DNA of 64,000 bases from Acanthococcus lagerstroemiae (GCA_031841125.1 CM063109.1:26879321-26943320), one strand, 5' to 3'. Numbered from the stretch's first letter, positions 35,690-45,800 are shown. Program-made: numbers and translations. The notes: generated by a model from the letters alone, not told the origin.

Positions 35690-36615
35690 TGACTCTCGAG
35701 CCATTCTGACCTTCTGCTCTCCTCCGGTCTTTTGTATAATCATTTGTAAAAGTTTGTGACCACTTCTACTATTTGGTTATGTCCCTACATCAATTCGTTA
35801 TTTTTATTGCGCATGCTCGGAATAAGTTTCTTGTCTGTGAGCAGCTCTTTGTTCACTTTTTTTGTTGATCTATTATCTGCCTAAATACTCTCGATTACAT
35901 TGCACTCGTAATTCCTCAAATCTTTTCTTATTTCTGATTTCACTCTTTTCCTCAGGTGAAGTAGCTCAATTTTTTCCACAGTAAACTTCTTCTCTCTTCC
36001 ATCTCGTTTCTTTTTTCAGTGAGCATTTTAAATTTCTGTAGATAACTTATCATCTGTCCTCACTACCAAGCTGTGTTTTCCAAACTGTTTGACCACCTCC
36101 TTGATTATTTTCTCGATCGCTTCTTACAGTTCCTGTATGGAGAAGCTTGCCCAATTTTTATTGAGCAGCTCCAAACTTTCTGCTACAAATTTCCGTGCTT
36201 TGCCATTGCGTGCGTCGGGATTATTTTGTTTTTGTCCCAGTTTTTTTCTGTTTCTGTACTTAGCTCTTTTTGGAAAGCATATGGTTCCTCTACAGAGTCT
36301 GTGATCAGAACCAAAGCGAAAGCCCAGGAGGGCCATCACATTTTCCACAGTTGATATATCATTAACAACTAAATGATCGATTTCGTTTTTGTATTTGGCC
36401 CCAGAAAACGCTCATGTCCATTTTAGTTTTTTGTGTTTTGGAAAAAAAGAGTTAGCCATCAACAGGTTATTTTTGTCGCAAAGATCTAATAATCGTTCCC
36501 CATTATAATTTCGAGTGCCCAAGCCAAAGTTCCCAATTCTTTCTGAACAGTTTATCTTTGCACCGACTATGGTATATTTTCCAGTCAACCAACAGCAAAT
36601 TATAGCATTCCTTAT
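35690..36615 (-). pseudogene. RTE-clade copy B, second half of endonuclease and linker
   Basis: The minus strand reads RIGNFGLGTRNYNGERLLDL, NNLLMANSFFPKHKKLKW (36412-36560), VENVMALLGFRFGSDHRLCR (36290-36350) and then a linker with EAIEKIIKEVVKQF and an R-rich tail to about 35690. These are the RTE APE endonuclease C-terminal blocks, with the catalytic SDH motif retained. Frames shift at least twice. The first half of the same endonuclease lies at 39862-40320 on the same strand, separated by two nested insertions. No RT palm follows, so the copy is 3'-incomplete. Confidence 0.85.
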
Positions 36616-36708
36616 TGAGTGTCTCATGCACACTTGACCTAAGTGACAAACATTTTTTTTCAGGAGAGTGATTTGAAAATTATAAATAACGTTGTGTTAT
36701 GTACGTGG

Positions 36709-37098
36709 AAAGCCGGAAAAATAAAAACACCTACACGAGATAAGAAAAATACAAAATTTACCCCCCTCGAGTTGCTGCACTTTAATTGTCAAGGTATGGC
36801 GAATGAAGAAAGATTAACAGAATTCGAAAACGCCCTCCATAAAAAATACATCGGTATTATCAGATTATCCGAAATTAAGAGGAACGGAGAGAGAATAATA
36901 GAAAGGAAAAATAGAAATATTCTCTATTACTTTGGCGAGACGGCGGGATTCAGGGGGGTGGGATTTTATATAGACAAAAAACATAAAAAGCAAATATTAG
37001 AATTAAAAGGCATTTCGGAAAGAATAGCCATACTAAAAATTAAAGTTAACGAAAAAGAAAACCTTGCAATTTTCCAGATCTATGCCCCCATTCTATGA
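36709..37098 (+). CDS. RTE endonuclease domain, N-terminal part (before the frame break)
   Basis: The frame reads LLHFNCQGMANEERLTEFEN (APE motif near the N-terminus), YIGIIRLSEIKRNGERIIE with the catalytic glutamate of the SE motif, NILYYFGETAGFRGVGFYI, ELKGISERIAILKIKVNEKE and QIYAPI, then stops at 37096-37098. The remaining endonuclease blocks continue in another frame from about 37085. The expected segment between YAP and FYDQL is about ten residues too short, so a small deletion at about 37080-37090 probably caused the frameshift. The start codon is unclear; the frame is open from 36643, upstream of the proposed target duplication. The domain would nick the target DNA in an intact element. 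Confidence 0.8.
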   Translation, partial: KAGKIKTPTRDKKNTKFTPLELLHFNCQGMANEERLTEFENALHKKYIGIIRLSEIKRNGERIIERKNRNILYYFGETAGFRGVGFYIDKKHKKQILELKGISERIAILKIKVNEKENLAIFQIYAPIL

Positions 37099-39580
37099 TC
37101 AACTAAGTGATAGCTATACAACATGCAAAGAGAAACATAACATTGTAATAGGAGACTTCAACGCCAAAATAGGCAAAGACTGTGCAGGGAACTCGGGGGT
37201 GGGGAAATGGGCAGAAGGCCTAACAAATAAAAACGGTAAGAAATTAATTAAATTTATGATGGAGCATAACTTAAAATTGGCAAATACATTTTTTCAAAAG
37301 AAAGTAAGTAGAAGATGGACATGGAGATCGCCGGACGGAGTCACTAAAAATGAAATAGATCATACACTAACGGACAGCTTAAGACTAATTGACGACGCCG
37401 AGGCGGTCTTCGCGTTCACCTTCTCATCTGACCATCGCCCAATTAGAATTAAAATAAGAACCCCTATTGATAAGACGAATAGTAGAAATCCAAAAATAAA
37501 CTCAGGGAAGTGGATTCCAGCTCATAAACGGAAAGAAGCTAACGAACTTCTGAAAAAAGAACTTGCGGAGGTGGACTGGGACGACATAGATGTAAGTAAT
37601 TATCAAACTAAGTATGACATAGTAACAGGTAAAGTGGAAAAAATTTTGAATTCAGCTGGCATTGAGAAACACAATATTAAAACAGACGACAAATTAAGCG
37701 ATGCGACCAAAAATTTGTTAAGAAGGCGTTTAGAACTTAGGCAAAAGGTCAAACTAACAAACAAAGACCAAATTGAATTAGTAGAAATTAAAAAACTGAT
37801 CCGAAAGAAAATAAAGGAAGATTTGTTTAATTTTGACCAAGAATTGGCTAAATCAATTATCCAAGAGTCCTGGTCCACCAAACAAGTTAAGAAGGCACTG
37901 GCCAAAGGAAAGTATCTACTCCCGAAAATCCAAAATCGTAACGGCGTCTCGATAACCAACAGGGATGAAATAGCAGCTACGGCCACTGAATTCTACCGAA
38001 ACTTATACGATCACGATATAAAAGAACCACAGTTAAATAGCGAAGATGACGGCCACCGAGAAACTCACAATATTAATCTAACAATTTCACCGAGAGAGGT
38101 ATCCAACATACTTAAAAAACTCAAGTCCAACCGGGCCCCAGGACCGGACGGAATTGAAAATGATATTCTTAAAATAATGGCAGACACCTTAGCCCGTCCG
38201 CTGGCCTCGCTCTTCGACTATTTTCTCTCCTCGGGTCATCTGCCAGACCAATGGGGTCTATCCGAAATTATACTCCTACACAAAAAAGGTGAAAGATCGA
38301 ATATCAATAACTACCGCCCCATTAGTCTCTCCTCAAACGTATGCAAAATATTCATGAAAATTATCAAAAACAAAATATACGACACTCTGGATACACAACA
38401 ACCAGCTGAACAAGCCGGCTTCAGGAAAAAATTCAGTACTATCGACCATATCCACACCCTAAACCAAATCCTAGAAAAAGCCAAAGAGTACCAAATTAAT
38501 ATTGCCATAATGTTTATTGACTATAATAAAGCGTTTGATTCCCTATACCACGAAAAAATTTGGAAAGCCCTGACAAACCAAGGAATACCACAACTAATTA
38601 TTCGGGTTCTAAAAAATATCTATTTAAAATCTGAAGCAATAATCAAACTTGACAAAAAAGGAGATAAAATAAAAATAAAGAGGGGAGTCAAGCAGGGCGA
38701 TCCCCTTTCCCCCAACATTTTTAATGCGGTTTTAGAAGAAGTGTTCAGGAAAATAAATTGGGAAGGGAGGGGAATCAAAATAAAAGGCCCGTTCTTTGAC
38801 AAACCAAAAAGTCTTAGCAATCTCAGATTTGCGGACGACATCGTAATTATTGCAAAAAGTAAAAACGAACTCGAGAATATGGTCGATGATCTGAGGAGGG
38901 AGAGCATGGCGGTAGGATTAACTATGAATCTGGCAAAAACAAAAATCATGACAAATATCCCTCAATTTGGCAATGTAAAAATCGATAACAACCCCATCGA
39001 AATAGTTTCAGACTACAAATATCTAGGCCAAATAATGTCATTTCAAAACAAAACGGAGAAAGAAATCCAGAGTAGAAGGAGAAATGCGTGGAGAGCTTTC
39101 TGGGCCCAAAAACAACTGTTAAAAGGTAACCTAAGCTTGAAAACGAAAATTAAAATATTTGAAAGCACAATAATCCCTGTTCTGACATATGGTGCCCAAA
39201 CGTGGGCATGCACAAAGAAACAAAACCAAAAAATAATCAAAACACAAAATTCAATGCTCAGGGCAATTCTTAAAATCAAACTTAAGGATCAGATCAGCAT
39301 ACAAAAAATATTAAGTAAAACAAAATCCAAACCGGTAGGGGGGACCATAAGAAAATTAAAAATAGATTACGCTGGCCATGTAGCCAGAGAAAATAGCAAT
39401 AAATGGAATAAAATATCCACACTTTGGTCCCCCAGACGAAAACGTCGAAGGGGGAGACCAGCGACACGATGGGCGGATGAGCTGATATCGGTGGCCGGCC
39501 CTAATTGGCTCCACAAAGCGGCTGACAGGAAAAAATGGCTCGAGTTGCGAACGGCTTATGCCCAGAAATGGGCTAGCTGA
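37064..39580 (+). CDS. RTE endonuclease C-terminus and reverse transcriptase, 838-codon open frame
   Basis: The frame begins within the broken endonuclease: residues 28-37 hold VIGDFNAKIG (catalytic D and N) and residues 120-126 FSSDHRP. The reverse transcriptase follows: SNRAPGPDGIENDIL (about 355-369), NNYRPISLSSNVCK (about 416-429), AGFRKKFSTIDH, FIDYNKAFDS (about 485-493), RGVKQGDPLSP (about 540-550), LRFADD (587-592, catalytic) and YLGQIMSF (653-660). The C-terminal YAGHVAR, RRGRPATRWADEL and AYAQKW segments are typical of RTE-clade proteins. All catalytic residues are present and there are no stops. The first codons are an artefact of the frame break; there is no true start here. It could supply RT activity but not a complete endonuclease. 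Confidence 0.92.
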   Translation: MQFSRSMPPFYDQLSDSYTTCKEKHNIVIGDFNAKIGKDCAGNSGVGKWAEGLTNKNGKKLIKFMMEHNLKLANTFFQKKVSRRWTWRSPDGVTKNEIDHTLTDSLRLIDDAEAVFAFTFSSDHRPIRIKIRTPIDKTNSRNPKINSGKWIPAHKRKEANELLKKELAEVDWDDIDVSNYQTKYDIVTGKVEKILNSAGIEKHNIKTDDKLSDATKNLLRRRLELRQKVKLTNKDQIELVEIKKLIRKKIKEDLFNFDQELAKSIIQESWSTKQVKKALAKGKYLLPKIQNRNGVSITNRDEIAATATEFYRNLYDHDIKEPQLNSEDDGHRETHNINLTISPREVSNILKKLKSNRAPGPDGIENDILKIMADTLARPLASLFDYFLSSGHLPDQWGLSEIILLHKKGERSNINNYRPISLSSNVCKIFMKIIKNKIYDTLDTQQPAEQAGFRKKFSTIDHIHTLNQILEKAKEYQINIAIMFIDYNKAFDSLYHEKIWKALTNQGIPQLIIRVLKNIYLKSEAIIKLDKKGDKIKIKRGVKQGDPLSPNIFNAVLEEVFRKINWEGRGIKIKGPFFDKPKSLSNLRFADDIVIIAKSKNELENMVDDLRRESMAVGLTMNLAKTKIMTNIPQFGNVKIDNNPIEIVSDYKYLGQIMSFQNKTEKEIQSRRRNAWRAFWAQKQLLKGNLSLKTKIKIFESTIIPVLTYGAQTWACTKKQNQKIIKTQNSMLRAILKIKLKDQISIQKILSKTKSKPVGGTIRKLKIDYAGHVARENSNKWNKISTLWSPRRKRRRGRPATRWADELISVAGPNWLHKAADRKKWLELRTAYAQKWAS

Positions 39581-39861
39581 GTGCGGAGTCGGTGGCGGAG
39601 ACTTACCCGCCTACATTTATATTTCCTTTGTAAGTAATTAATTTGTAAGCACTGAGCGGCAGGAGCCAATAAATAAATAAATAAATAAATAAAAAAAATG
39701 TACGTGGCTCAAATGGTTTAGGCCATCTAACGTGCTAAAAAAAGAAGTAATTCGTCATTTGCGAGTGTAGCTCGATTGAGGGCATCGAGATCTATAAGAA
39801 TATGTATTAAACTTATTTTTCGTCAAAATGTCAGTTAGGTCAAGTGTGCATGAGACACTCG

Positions 39862-40320
39862 TTATGTTTATTTAAAGTGTCCTCAAGGTCATTGTAAAAC
39901 TTGTCCAGTTCTTCTTTCTCGGCACCTAAAATATTGAAGCGTATACCGCCATTACCAAGCTTTCGTATTTTTGCTCACCTTTAGTTTTAAAAAACAGATT
40001 CTTTCTGAAACACCTTGAACCTCCTCCACATCCTTCATCACTTTGGATTTAATATAGAAACCCACCCCCTATACCCCTTGGTCTGACCCATGTGATAGCA
40101 GACGTACCCCTGCTTCTTGCGCAGTAGTGATTCCCCAAATTTCCTCACTTCCGAAAGAGCAATAATGTTCGACTTAATTTTTCTAATTTTTCCCTCAAAC
40201 TCGTATGTTCTTTCACTACTGGCAAGCCCTCTGCGATCCCTCCTGGGATTTCTTTTTGCTTGTAGAGGTCAGTTGTTTAGAGTCCAAAGTTGATTTTGAT
40301 AAATTTTTCCCTTTCCCTCC
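39862..40320 (-). pseudogene. RTE-clade copy B, first half of endonuclease
   Basis: The minus strand reads YEFEGKIRKIKSNIIALSEV (about 40150-40215), ESLLRKKQGYVCYHMGQTKG, GVGFYIKSKVMKDVEEVQGV (about 40005-40070), SERICFLKLK and ELDKFYNDLEDTL (about 39870-39925). These are APE endonuclease blocks in the correct order, with the catalytic SE retained and several frame changes. The next block of the protein is found at 36560-36615, on the far side of two nested insertions. Weak RTE-like 5' sequence may extend to about 40450. Confidence 0.8.
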
Positions 40321-40848
40321 CTTTAACTTTGTAGTATCTATTTTAGTTTTTTGAATGGGGTATTGCAGTGTACTCCCCCCCACAGTTGCAACGACCTGTA
40401 TTGGGGAGAGCTACAACTGAAAAACCACTCTCTAAAATATTAACCAGCTCAGCGATAAGTCAACTACAGCAGTGACGGCTGAAGGAGAAAAGTACAGGGA
40501 TACAACGTATCGTTGATACGCCCCCCCAACCTCTAAAAAAAAGTGCAACGACTTATTTTTTTTAATCACTGCAAAAAACATTTCGGACAAATAAACTCTT
40601 TTTTGTTTTTTTCGCGCTTGTTAACTTGAATTTGTAAGACTACTGACGCGAAAACCTTGATATTTTCATTTCATGATAGCTCAAATGTGTACTCCCGCCC
40701 TCAAAAGAATTAATTTAAAAAACAGGAACTTCCAACACTCCTGAACCACAGGTTCAATTAGTTACCGTTCGCTCTGATATTACAGCGTATATTTACTGAT
40801 TGGATCAGTATAATCGAATGTCATTGACCCAACCTACGAATATATTAT

Positions 40849-41195
40849 CCATTTGTAGGGTGTGCCAATTCACTTTTTCTTCTTCTGTAGTCCAGAGCGC
40901 CTTCGGCTGTTATGCCATCATCAGTGGAGTACCCTAAATGAGACTTGCATCTCTTATGGTACTGTTTTCATAGTCGAGAGTAGTACCGTATGGTGAACCT
41001 GTTTAGTCGTGTGCTCCTATTGGTTGTCTGTGATTGTGCAGTCCATCCAATCCGTGGCATAGGTTCACAATACGGTACAACTTTCGACTATGACTGCAGC
41101 ACCACAAGAGACAAGTCTCATGTAGGGTACTCCACTGATGATGACAACAACCGAAAGCGCTCTGGACTACAGAAGTGGCGCACCCTACAAATGGA
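40849..41195. mobile_element. Foldback miniature element, copy 2
   Basis: TCCATTTGTAGGGTG at 40848-40862 is mirrored by CACCCTACAAATGGA at 41181-41195. Inside, CAGTGGAGTACCCTA..TGAGACTTG appears in both arms and the centre holds a further inverted pair (CATAGTCGAGAGTAGTACCG against ACGGTACAACTTTCGACTATG-like sequence). It is about 347 bp, nearly all able to pair with itself. Copy 1 at 21173-21360 shares the ends and first arm sequence. No ORF is supported. Confidence 0.8.
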
Positions 41196-41506
41196 ATATT
41201 ACCAGGTTCACTCACACTCCAAAATGGACACTACGAATATATATTACAAAATCAGCAAAAACGGACTCGGTAAATAATATTTTCATTTTAGGAATGGACA
41301 ATTCACCATCAACATCTTCTTTACCATATCGAACATACGAGTATAAATAATTGCATGGTTCTGCAAAATGCGAACGTGCAGACTTGAGATTTCGTGTACT
41401 TAAAGTAACTGTACTTCATGCTGAGAGCTATAGTGAAATAATCGGAGCTCGAGGGAAAATAAAGGGAGAAAAGTTACGCAGTTTTCCCCAGGGTCTTCCT
41501 CAGAAA

Positions 41507-41723
41507 CAGGGACGTAGGGAAGAGTTTTTTCTAAAGGGGCAAAAATTGTTGAATTCCCAACTGACTCAACTCAAAATTCCCTAGTATCCAAATTTGTTTG
41601 TATTGGCTAGACTAAAAAAACCTTTTGACTTATTGGATTTTCCCAACTTTTGATCCACAACTAAGATTTTCCAACTTCGGCGGAGGCTTGGGGAGGGGGC
41701 AAGCTGCCTTATTTTCGTTCCTG
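41507..41723. mobile_element. hAT-type miniature element, family 1 copy A
   Basis: Starts CAGGGACGTAGGGAAGAG and ends TTCGTTCCTG. An exact 8-bp duplication CTCAGAAA flanks it (41499-41506 and 41724-41731), which is diagnostic for hAT transposition. The interior shares the GACTCAACTCAAAATTCCC and TTTTGACTTATTGGATTTT words of copies at 45365, 46920 and 56857. It encodes nothing. At 217 bp it is the shortest of the four. Confidence 0.8.
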
Positions 41724-41800
41724 CTCAGAAATTAGGATTTTGCGCTCGAGACCCCTGAAAAAGATCGGATGGTAGAAAATTCAGGCCAGGGAGAATACCC

Positions 41801-41868
41801 CTTCTCTCTCTCTCTCTCTATCTATCTATCTCTATCTCTCTCTCTTTTTCACACACACACACACATCA
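41801..41868. repeat. (CT)n/(CTAT)n/(CA)n compound microsatellite
   Basis: CT run, then CTAT units, CT again, then TTTTT and a (CA)n run of about 16 bases. Confidence 0.9.
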
Positions 41869-43769
41869 GGCTTGCCCCATACCACAACTTTTTCAGTATG
41901 AGGATAGGCGGGATTGGGTTGGGCGCCTATTACAACCTACCCAGCTACGCTCTCCCTTGCAGGCCAACCCGTCCGGTATTTCTTCAGTAGCAATAAAAAA
42001 TATGCTAAAAAGCAAATTTAACCGTCATTCATTATCTTCACTGGAATTTCCACAGCCGATTTCGCCATTTGTTCTACTCGCATAATCGGAAGAAATATTT
42101 CCCGTTCCTAACAAAGGTGATTCTACTTTTCTTTCCATCAAGCTTGCGTTAATGTGTGGCTGCTGAATCCCCATTTTACGTAATTTCCCAGCAGACAGAT
42201 ATTATAACGGAAAAACTGAGCGCAACTTATTCGTAGGAAATCAATTTTGTAACAATTTTTGGTCGTAGTTTTATTCTTTCGATGACGTCTTTACTTGACG
42301 CAATCTGGCCGAAAACCTATTTTTTTTATCTTTGGAAGCTTTTCTACTTCATGGTAAATTGAAAGTGCCGACTGTCGAATTCGGCTATTCGAAACAGTCC
42401 TAACCGAGTCCGAAAAGACCTTATAATTCGTACTTTTCGTACGTGTATTGCGTACGTTAAATAAGTTTGGCAATCTGCATCGATTCGTTTCAGTCCAGAA
42501 CGGTTTTGTCCGACTTTAATCTCTGTAATCGAGGATAGCATCCCTCGGATGTATTATAAATGGCCCTTCGCATTCTTATCATCGCTGACGCATTTCACTT
42601 TGATGGTTCGCACGGTAATTAACTAATCGACAAACGGTAGAGAAGATGTCCCAAGGGTTAGCGCAGTAAACATTTTTGAATAATGTATCTAAAAGCTTTT
42701 TCTTTCGCGATTCGAAAGTAAGCAAAAGGGGAAAAAATGATTACTCAACTTTCAAAATCAAGCAACTTTTTCGAGGTATTTTAAGTAGCGGAGAGAGCTT
42801 TTAGACGATACCGATGAATCCGGAAACGTAATACACTTCCTTTCTGGACCAACTCCAACCATGCATCATTCGAGGCATTCTTATACATTTTTTATAGCTG
42901 TTATAATAGAACATCTGTTATCGTAAAGGGTTGGTCCTTAGGGAGCTAATTTGCTCGATTTGGTTCGTTCTTTCCATTAACTTATATTTGCTTTTTTCGT
43001 TTTGTCGGCGTCCGCACATGCTTACACCGCAGAGCACACACACCCAACCTAACTCGTATACGGGAAAAACGATGAAAAATTGAGACAAGTATCGAACAAT
43101 TATTCCTCGGCAAGGCCAAGCTCGACTTCCAGGCAGTTCAATCTGCCCATGTAACCGAAATTGTTTCTCGAAAATCTCGTTTCGTTGTATATCGCCACCG
43201 CTAGCAATTTCAGTTGATAAATCGGGAATCGAGATTACTATATTTCAAGTTTAATTTGTATAAATAAGGAAAAGCCACGCTATTATATAGCTCGAGTGGA
43301 ATTTCATCTAGAATTTATATACGTGAGGCTTATTCGAATTTCATTTTTCGCGTTCGAAGACCAAAGAAGTAATTAAGTAACCCGAAAACGTTATTGGATT
43401 TTTCTTTGTCCCTTCGTAAACGTCGTGTACAACTGTTGTATAATATAAATCTGTATGAAAAATATAGCGAAGATTAAACTGGACAAAGCGTCGCCTGATT
43501 TGCAACAGGGCAATTCCTTGAAAATAGCCACATTTTATGCGAGTCCGTAATACTTCCTCCTGGATAGGAGATAATGGAAACTTTTTTTCAAGTTCTATTA
43601 GAGTATAGTGTAAATGACAATTTTCAGTTATTCAAAAGCTCAGGGGCCCCTCTCTTACCTTCCAGAATGGTCACCTATAGCCCAATTCTCCACTGCCGTG
43701 GCTGTGAATCATCTCATTTTTTAACCTTTAGTCTCCTAAAAACTGTATTAAACTGCATTTTTTGACATA
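41869..43769. other. Non-coding interval
   Basis: Mostly non-repetitive AT-rich DNA with no supported gene or transposon. Confidence 0.45.
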
Positions 43770-44099
43770 TTATAACGAGAGGAATATTAATCTAAAGATT
43801 CGGAAGTAAGAGTCGATACGCTTAACGCAAGCGTCGAACACTCCTATCGTCATCTCAAAGGGGAATACTTTTTCAGGATGAACTCTTATTCCACCGCCAT
43901 CGCCATAGAGATTTTTCGTTACTTCACTGATACCACTGGGTTTTCTTGTCAGATGTTCTAATTGGCTGAATGGCTTTATTTTTGCGGTATATGTGTACAC
44001 GATGCCTCTATGAAATTTCGTAATAATATCAATCGAGTCATCGGACACGACATTTTTATAAAATTCTTCCAGTTTACAAGTTCGCGTCTCCACCGGCAT
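43770..44099 (-). CDS. Hypothetical protein or coding exon, 109 aa, unassigned
   Basis: The minus-strand frame starts at ATG 44099 (MPVETRTCKLEEFYKNVVSD...) and ends at 43770. Up to about residue 95 the composition is protein-like, with charged and aromatic residues well mixed. The last dozen residues (SYFRIFRLIFLSL) look like run-on into non-coding sequence. Upstream on the same strand, TTTGCGGCATTTTCAG (about 44137-44152) is a good splice acceptor, and in-frame stops just before the ATG would make this the start codon in a second exon. No convincing donor was found near the 3' end. No domain, signal peptide or transmembrane helix is evident before the tail. Function unknown; chance ORF is the alternative. 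Confidence 0.4.
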   Translation of the reverse strand: MPVETRTCKLEEFYKNVVSDDSIDIITKFHRGIVYTYTAKIKPFSQLEHLTRKPSGISEVTKNLYGDGGGIRVHPEKVFPFEMTIGVFDACVKRIDSYFRIFRLIFLSL

Positions 44100-44417
44100 A
44101 GGTTATCAGTTGTTCGGCAAAGCTGACTCGAATGACCTGAAAATGCCGCAAATAATTAGTAAAGGTATTTAATATTGTACACAAGGAAAAACTTGTGAAT
44201 ATTTTCTACAGAATTTCAACTCTTTGTCCACGGGCGTGGTATAAAAAATTCTCTCCACCGATGTGGGCAACTAGAATTCTGGGACATCTTTTATAATTTT
44301 CATACCACTGGCCAATATTCAGTTTATTGCATTACATTATCATTAAGAGATTGCCATTTCCAATTTTTACTTTTGTACAACGTATTAGCGATTTTTAAAA
44401 AGTTAAAAAATAAACTG

Positions 44418-44605
44418 AATAACTGGTATCCTACCTGGCCCATCAAGATAGAAAAATGGATAATGAAAAGGTCACGCGACGGATATACAGAAATGCAGGA
44501 GACAAATGACATTTGTGAAACGTTTGCATCGTGATACACGGGAAATAGAGCCAAGCAGGACGATTTTTACAAAAAAGTACATTCGCGAAGAGAGGGTTGT
44601 CACAG
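44418..44605. repeat. Dispersed repeat, uninterrupted copy (empty site)
   Basis: Matches 45204-45364 plus 45733-45800: CCTACCTGGCC, ATGAAAAGGTC, ACAGAAATGCAGGAGACAAA and TGACATTTGT, then AGGACGATTTTTAC and TCGC.A.GAGAGGGT. It has CACGGGAA at 44537-44544 where the other copy carries a hAT-type insertion with duplicated CACAGGAA, so it serves as a paralogous empty site. Confidence 0.8.
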
Positions 44606-44689
44606 CCTCCCCCTCCCAACGGAGTGAATAAAAATTTAATATAAATAATAATAAACGAATTAACTCAAAAACAAGTAATTTGGCTACTC

Positions 44690-45010
44690 GAAGAGGGTCG
44701 GCAACACCTTCGAATTGCGAAACTGCAGACTGCAGTCGCGCAGCACTATCACTTTTACTCGGCTACTCGGCAATCTATTTCAACCAATTCAGGTGGCATC
44801 TTAGGAAATTGTAATTCTCCATACGCTAAAGACAAAGAACGAATTTTATTTCAATTCAAATAACGTTTACAATTTGAATCGGCATAACTAAGATTATCAT
44901 CAATGCTATCAACACCTAATAAAATCAAATTGTAGCTCACAATATTATTGTTATTCTTTTCCACTAATTGATTTCTCAGAAATAAAACGCCACTGAACTG
45001 AATTGTAATT
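44690..45010. repeat. Dispersed repeat with CTGCAGACTGCAGTCGCGCAG core
   Basis: The core at about 44724-44746 and the following GGCATCTTAGGAAATTGTAA, GAATTTTATTTCAATTCAAA and CGTTTACAATTTGAA segments recur at 55331-56050. There the same sequence is interrupted by a hAT-type element (55530-55912). The core alone is also found, reversed, three times in 12195-12920. Confidence 0.7.
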
Positions 45011-45203
45011 CAGATCAATGAACACTACCGAAAACCACACATCTCAAACGCGCAGCACTGAACTGAACTTTGAACTGAACTAGAAATGAGAAGAGAAAAA
45101 AATAGCGATTGCAATAAGCTCGGCTTCTCGTTACTCGTAGCCGACCCTAAAAATAAAAGAACTAACAAACAGACAACAAGATAAAGAAAACTAATTAGAA
45201 CTA

Positions 45204-45800
45204 AACTGATGTCCTACCTGGCCGGTCGAAGTAGAAAAAAAATGAGAATGAGTCAAGAGAATAAGAGGAAAAAGCACGTGGTAATGAAAAGGTCCGGACC
45301 GGATGTACAGAAATGCAGGAGACAAATGACATTTGTAAGATGTTTGTATTGTGCTACACAGGAACAACAACGTACCGATAGAAGGGGGCAACTTACCCCC
45401 TCTGTAGGAACTTTTCACTCAACAGTTGGGAAAATTTACCATTTCAGTCAGGCGAGTTGGAAAAATCCAACAAGTTAAAAGGGTTTTTTTTGTTTTTTTC
45501 ATACTGAGGAATTGAGTTGAGAAACTGGCAAACCCCAACATGTTGAACGGTTTTTCTTCCTTTGCTTTGATCCTTGAAAATTTTGAGTTGAGTCAGTTGA
45601 AAAAATCCAACAAGTCAAAAGGTTCTTTTTTTTGCCTTGATACTTGGGAATTCTGAGTTGAGTCAGTTGAGACTTTCACAATTGTCCCCCCCTCCCCCCC
45701 GAAAAACTCTTTGATACATCCCTGCACAGGAACACGCCAAGGAAGACGATTTATGCTAAAATGTATACTCGCAAGGAGAGGGTCGCCGCAAATTCAATTG
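45204..45800. repeat. Dispersed repeat, copy interrupted by a hAT-type element
   Basis: 45204-45364 and 45725-45800 together match 44418-44605. The gap is the element at 45365-45724 with its duplicated CACAGGAA. Confidence 0.8.
45365..45724. mobile_element. hAT-type miniature element, family 1 copy B
   Basis: Starts CAACAACGTACCGA and ends GATACATCCCTG. Exact 8-bp duplications CACAGGAA lie at 45357-45364 and 45725-45732. The interior repeats GTTGGAAAAATCCAACAAGT and TTGGGAATTCTGAGTTGAG words, making it partly tandem. It is 360 bp with no coding capacity. The start has four changes from the family terminus CAGGGACGTACCGA. Confidence 0.85.

Larger units (their letters stand above)
36709..39697 (+). 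mobile_element. RTE-clade non-LTR retrotransposon, nearly full length
   Basis: A 2989-bp insertion flanked by exact ATGTACGTGG direct repeats (36699-36708 and 39698-39707), read as the target-site duplication. It holds an endonuclease-RT coding region and a short 3' non-coding stretch ending in (AATA)n plus a short A run (about 39669-39697), the simple-repeat tail typical of RTE elements. It is inserted in the short TIR element that split RTE copy B. One frame break in the endonuclease is the only obvious coding lesion, so this is the youngest event in the nest. Confidence 0.9.
36616..39861. mobile_element. Short TIR element split by a later RTE insertion
   Basis: GAGTGTCTCATGCACACTTG starts at 36617 and its exact reverse complement ends at 39860. 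The perfect inverted repeat is 26 bp (36617-36642 and 39835-39860) and then diverges. TTAT flanks both sides (36612-36615 and 39862-39865), a possible 4-bp target duplication. Without the RTE the element is about 245 bp: 36617-36708 plus 39708-39860. It has no ORF. It lies inside RTE copy B, whose two halves would be contiguous without it. Confidence 0.75.
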
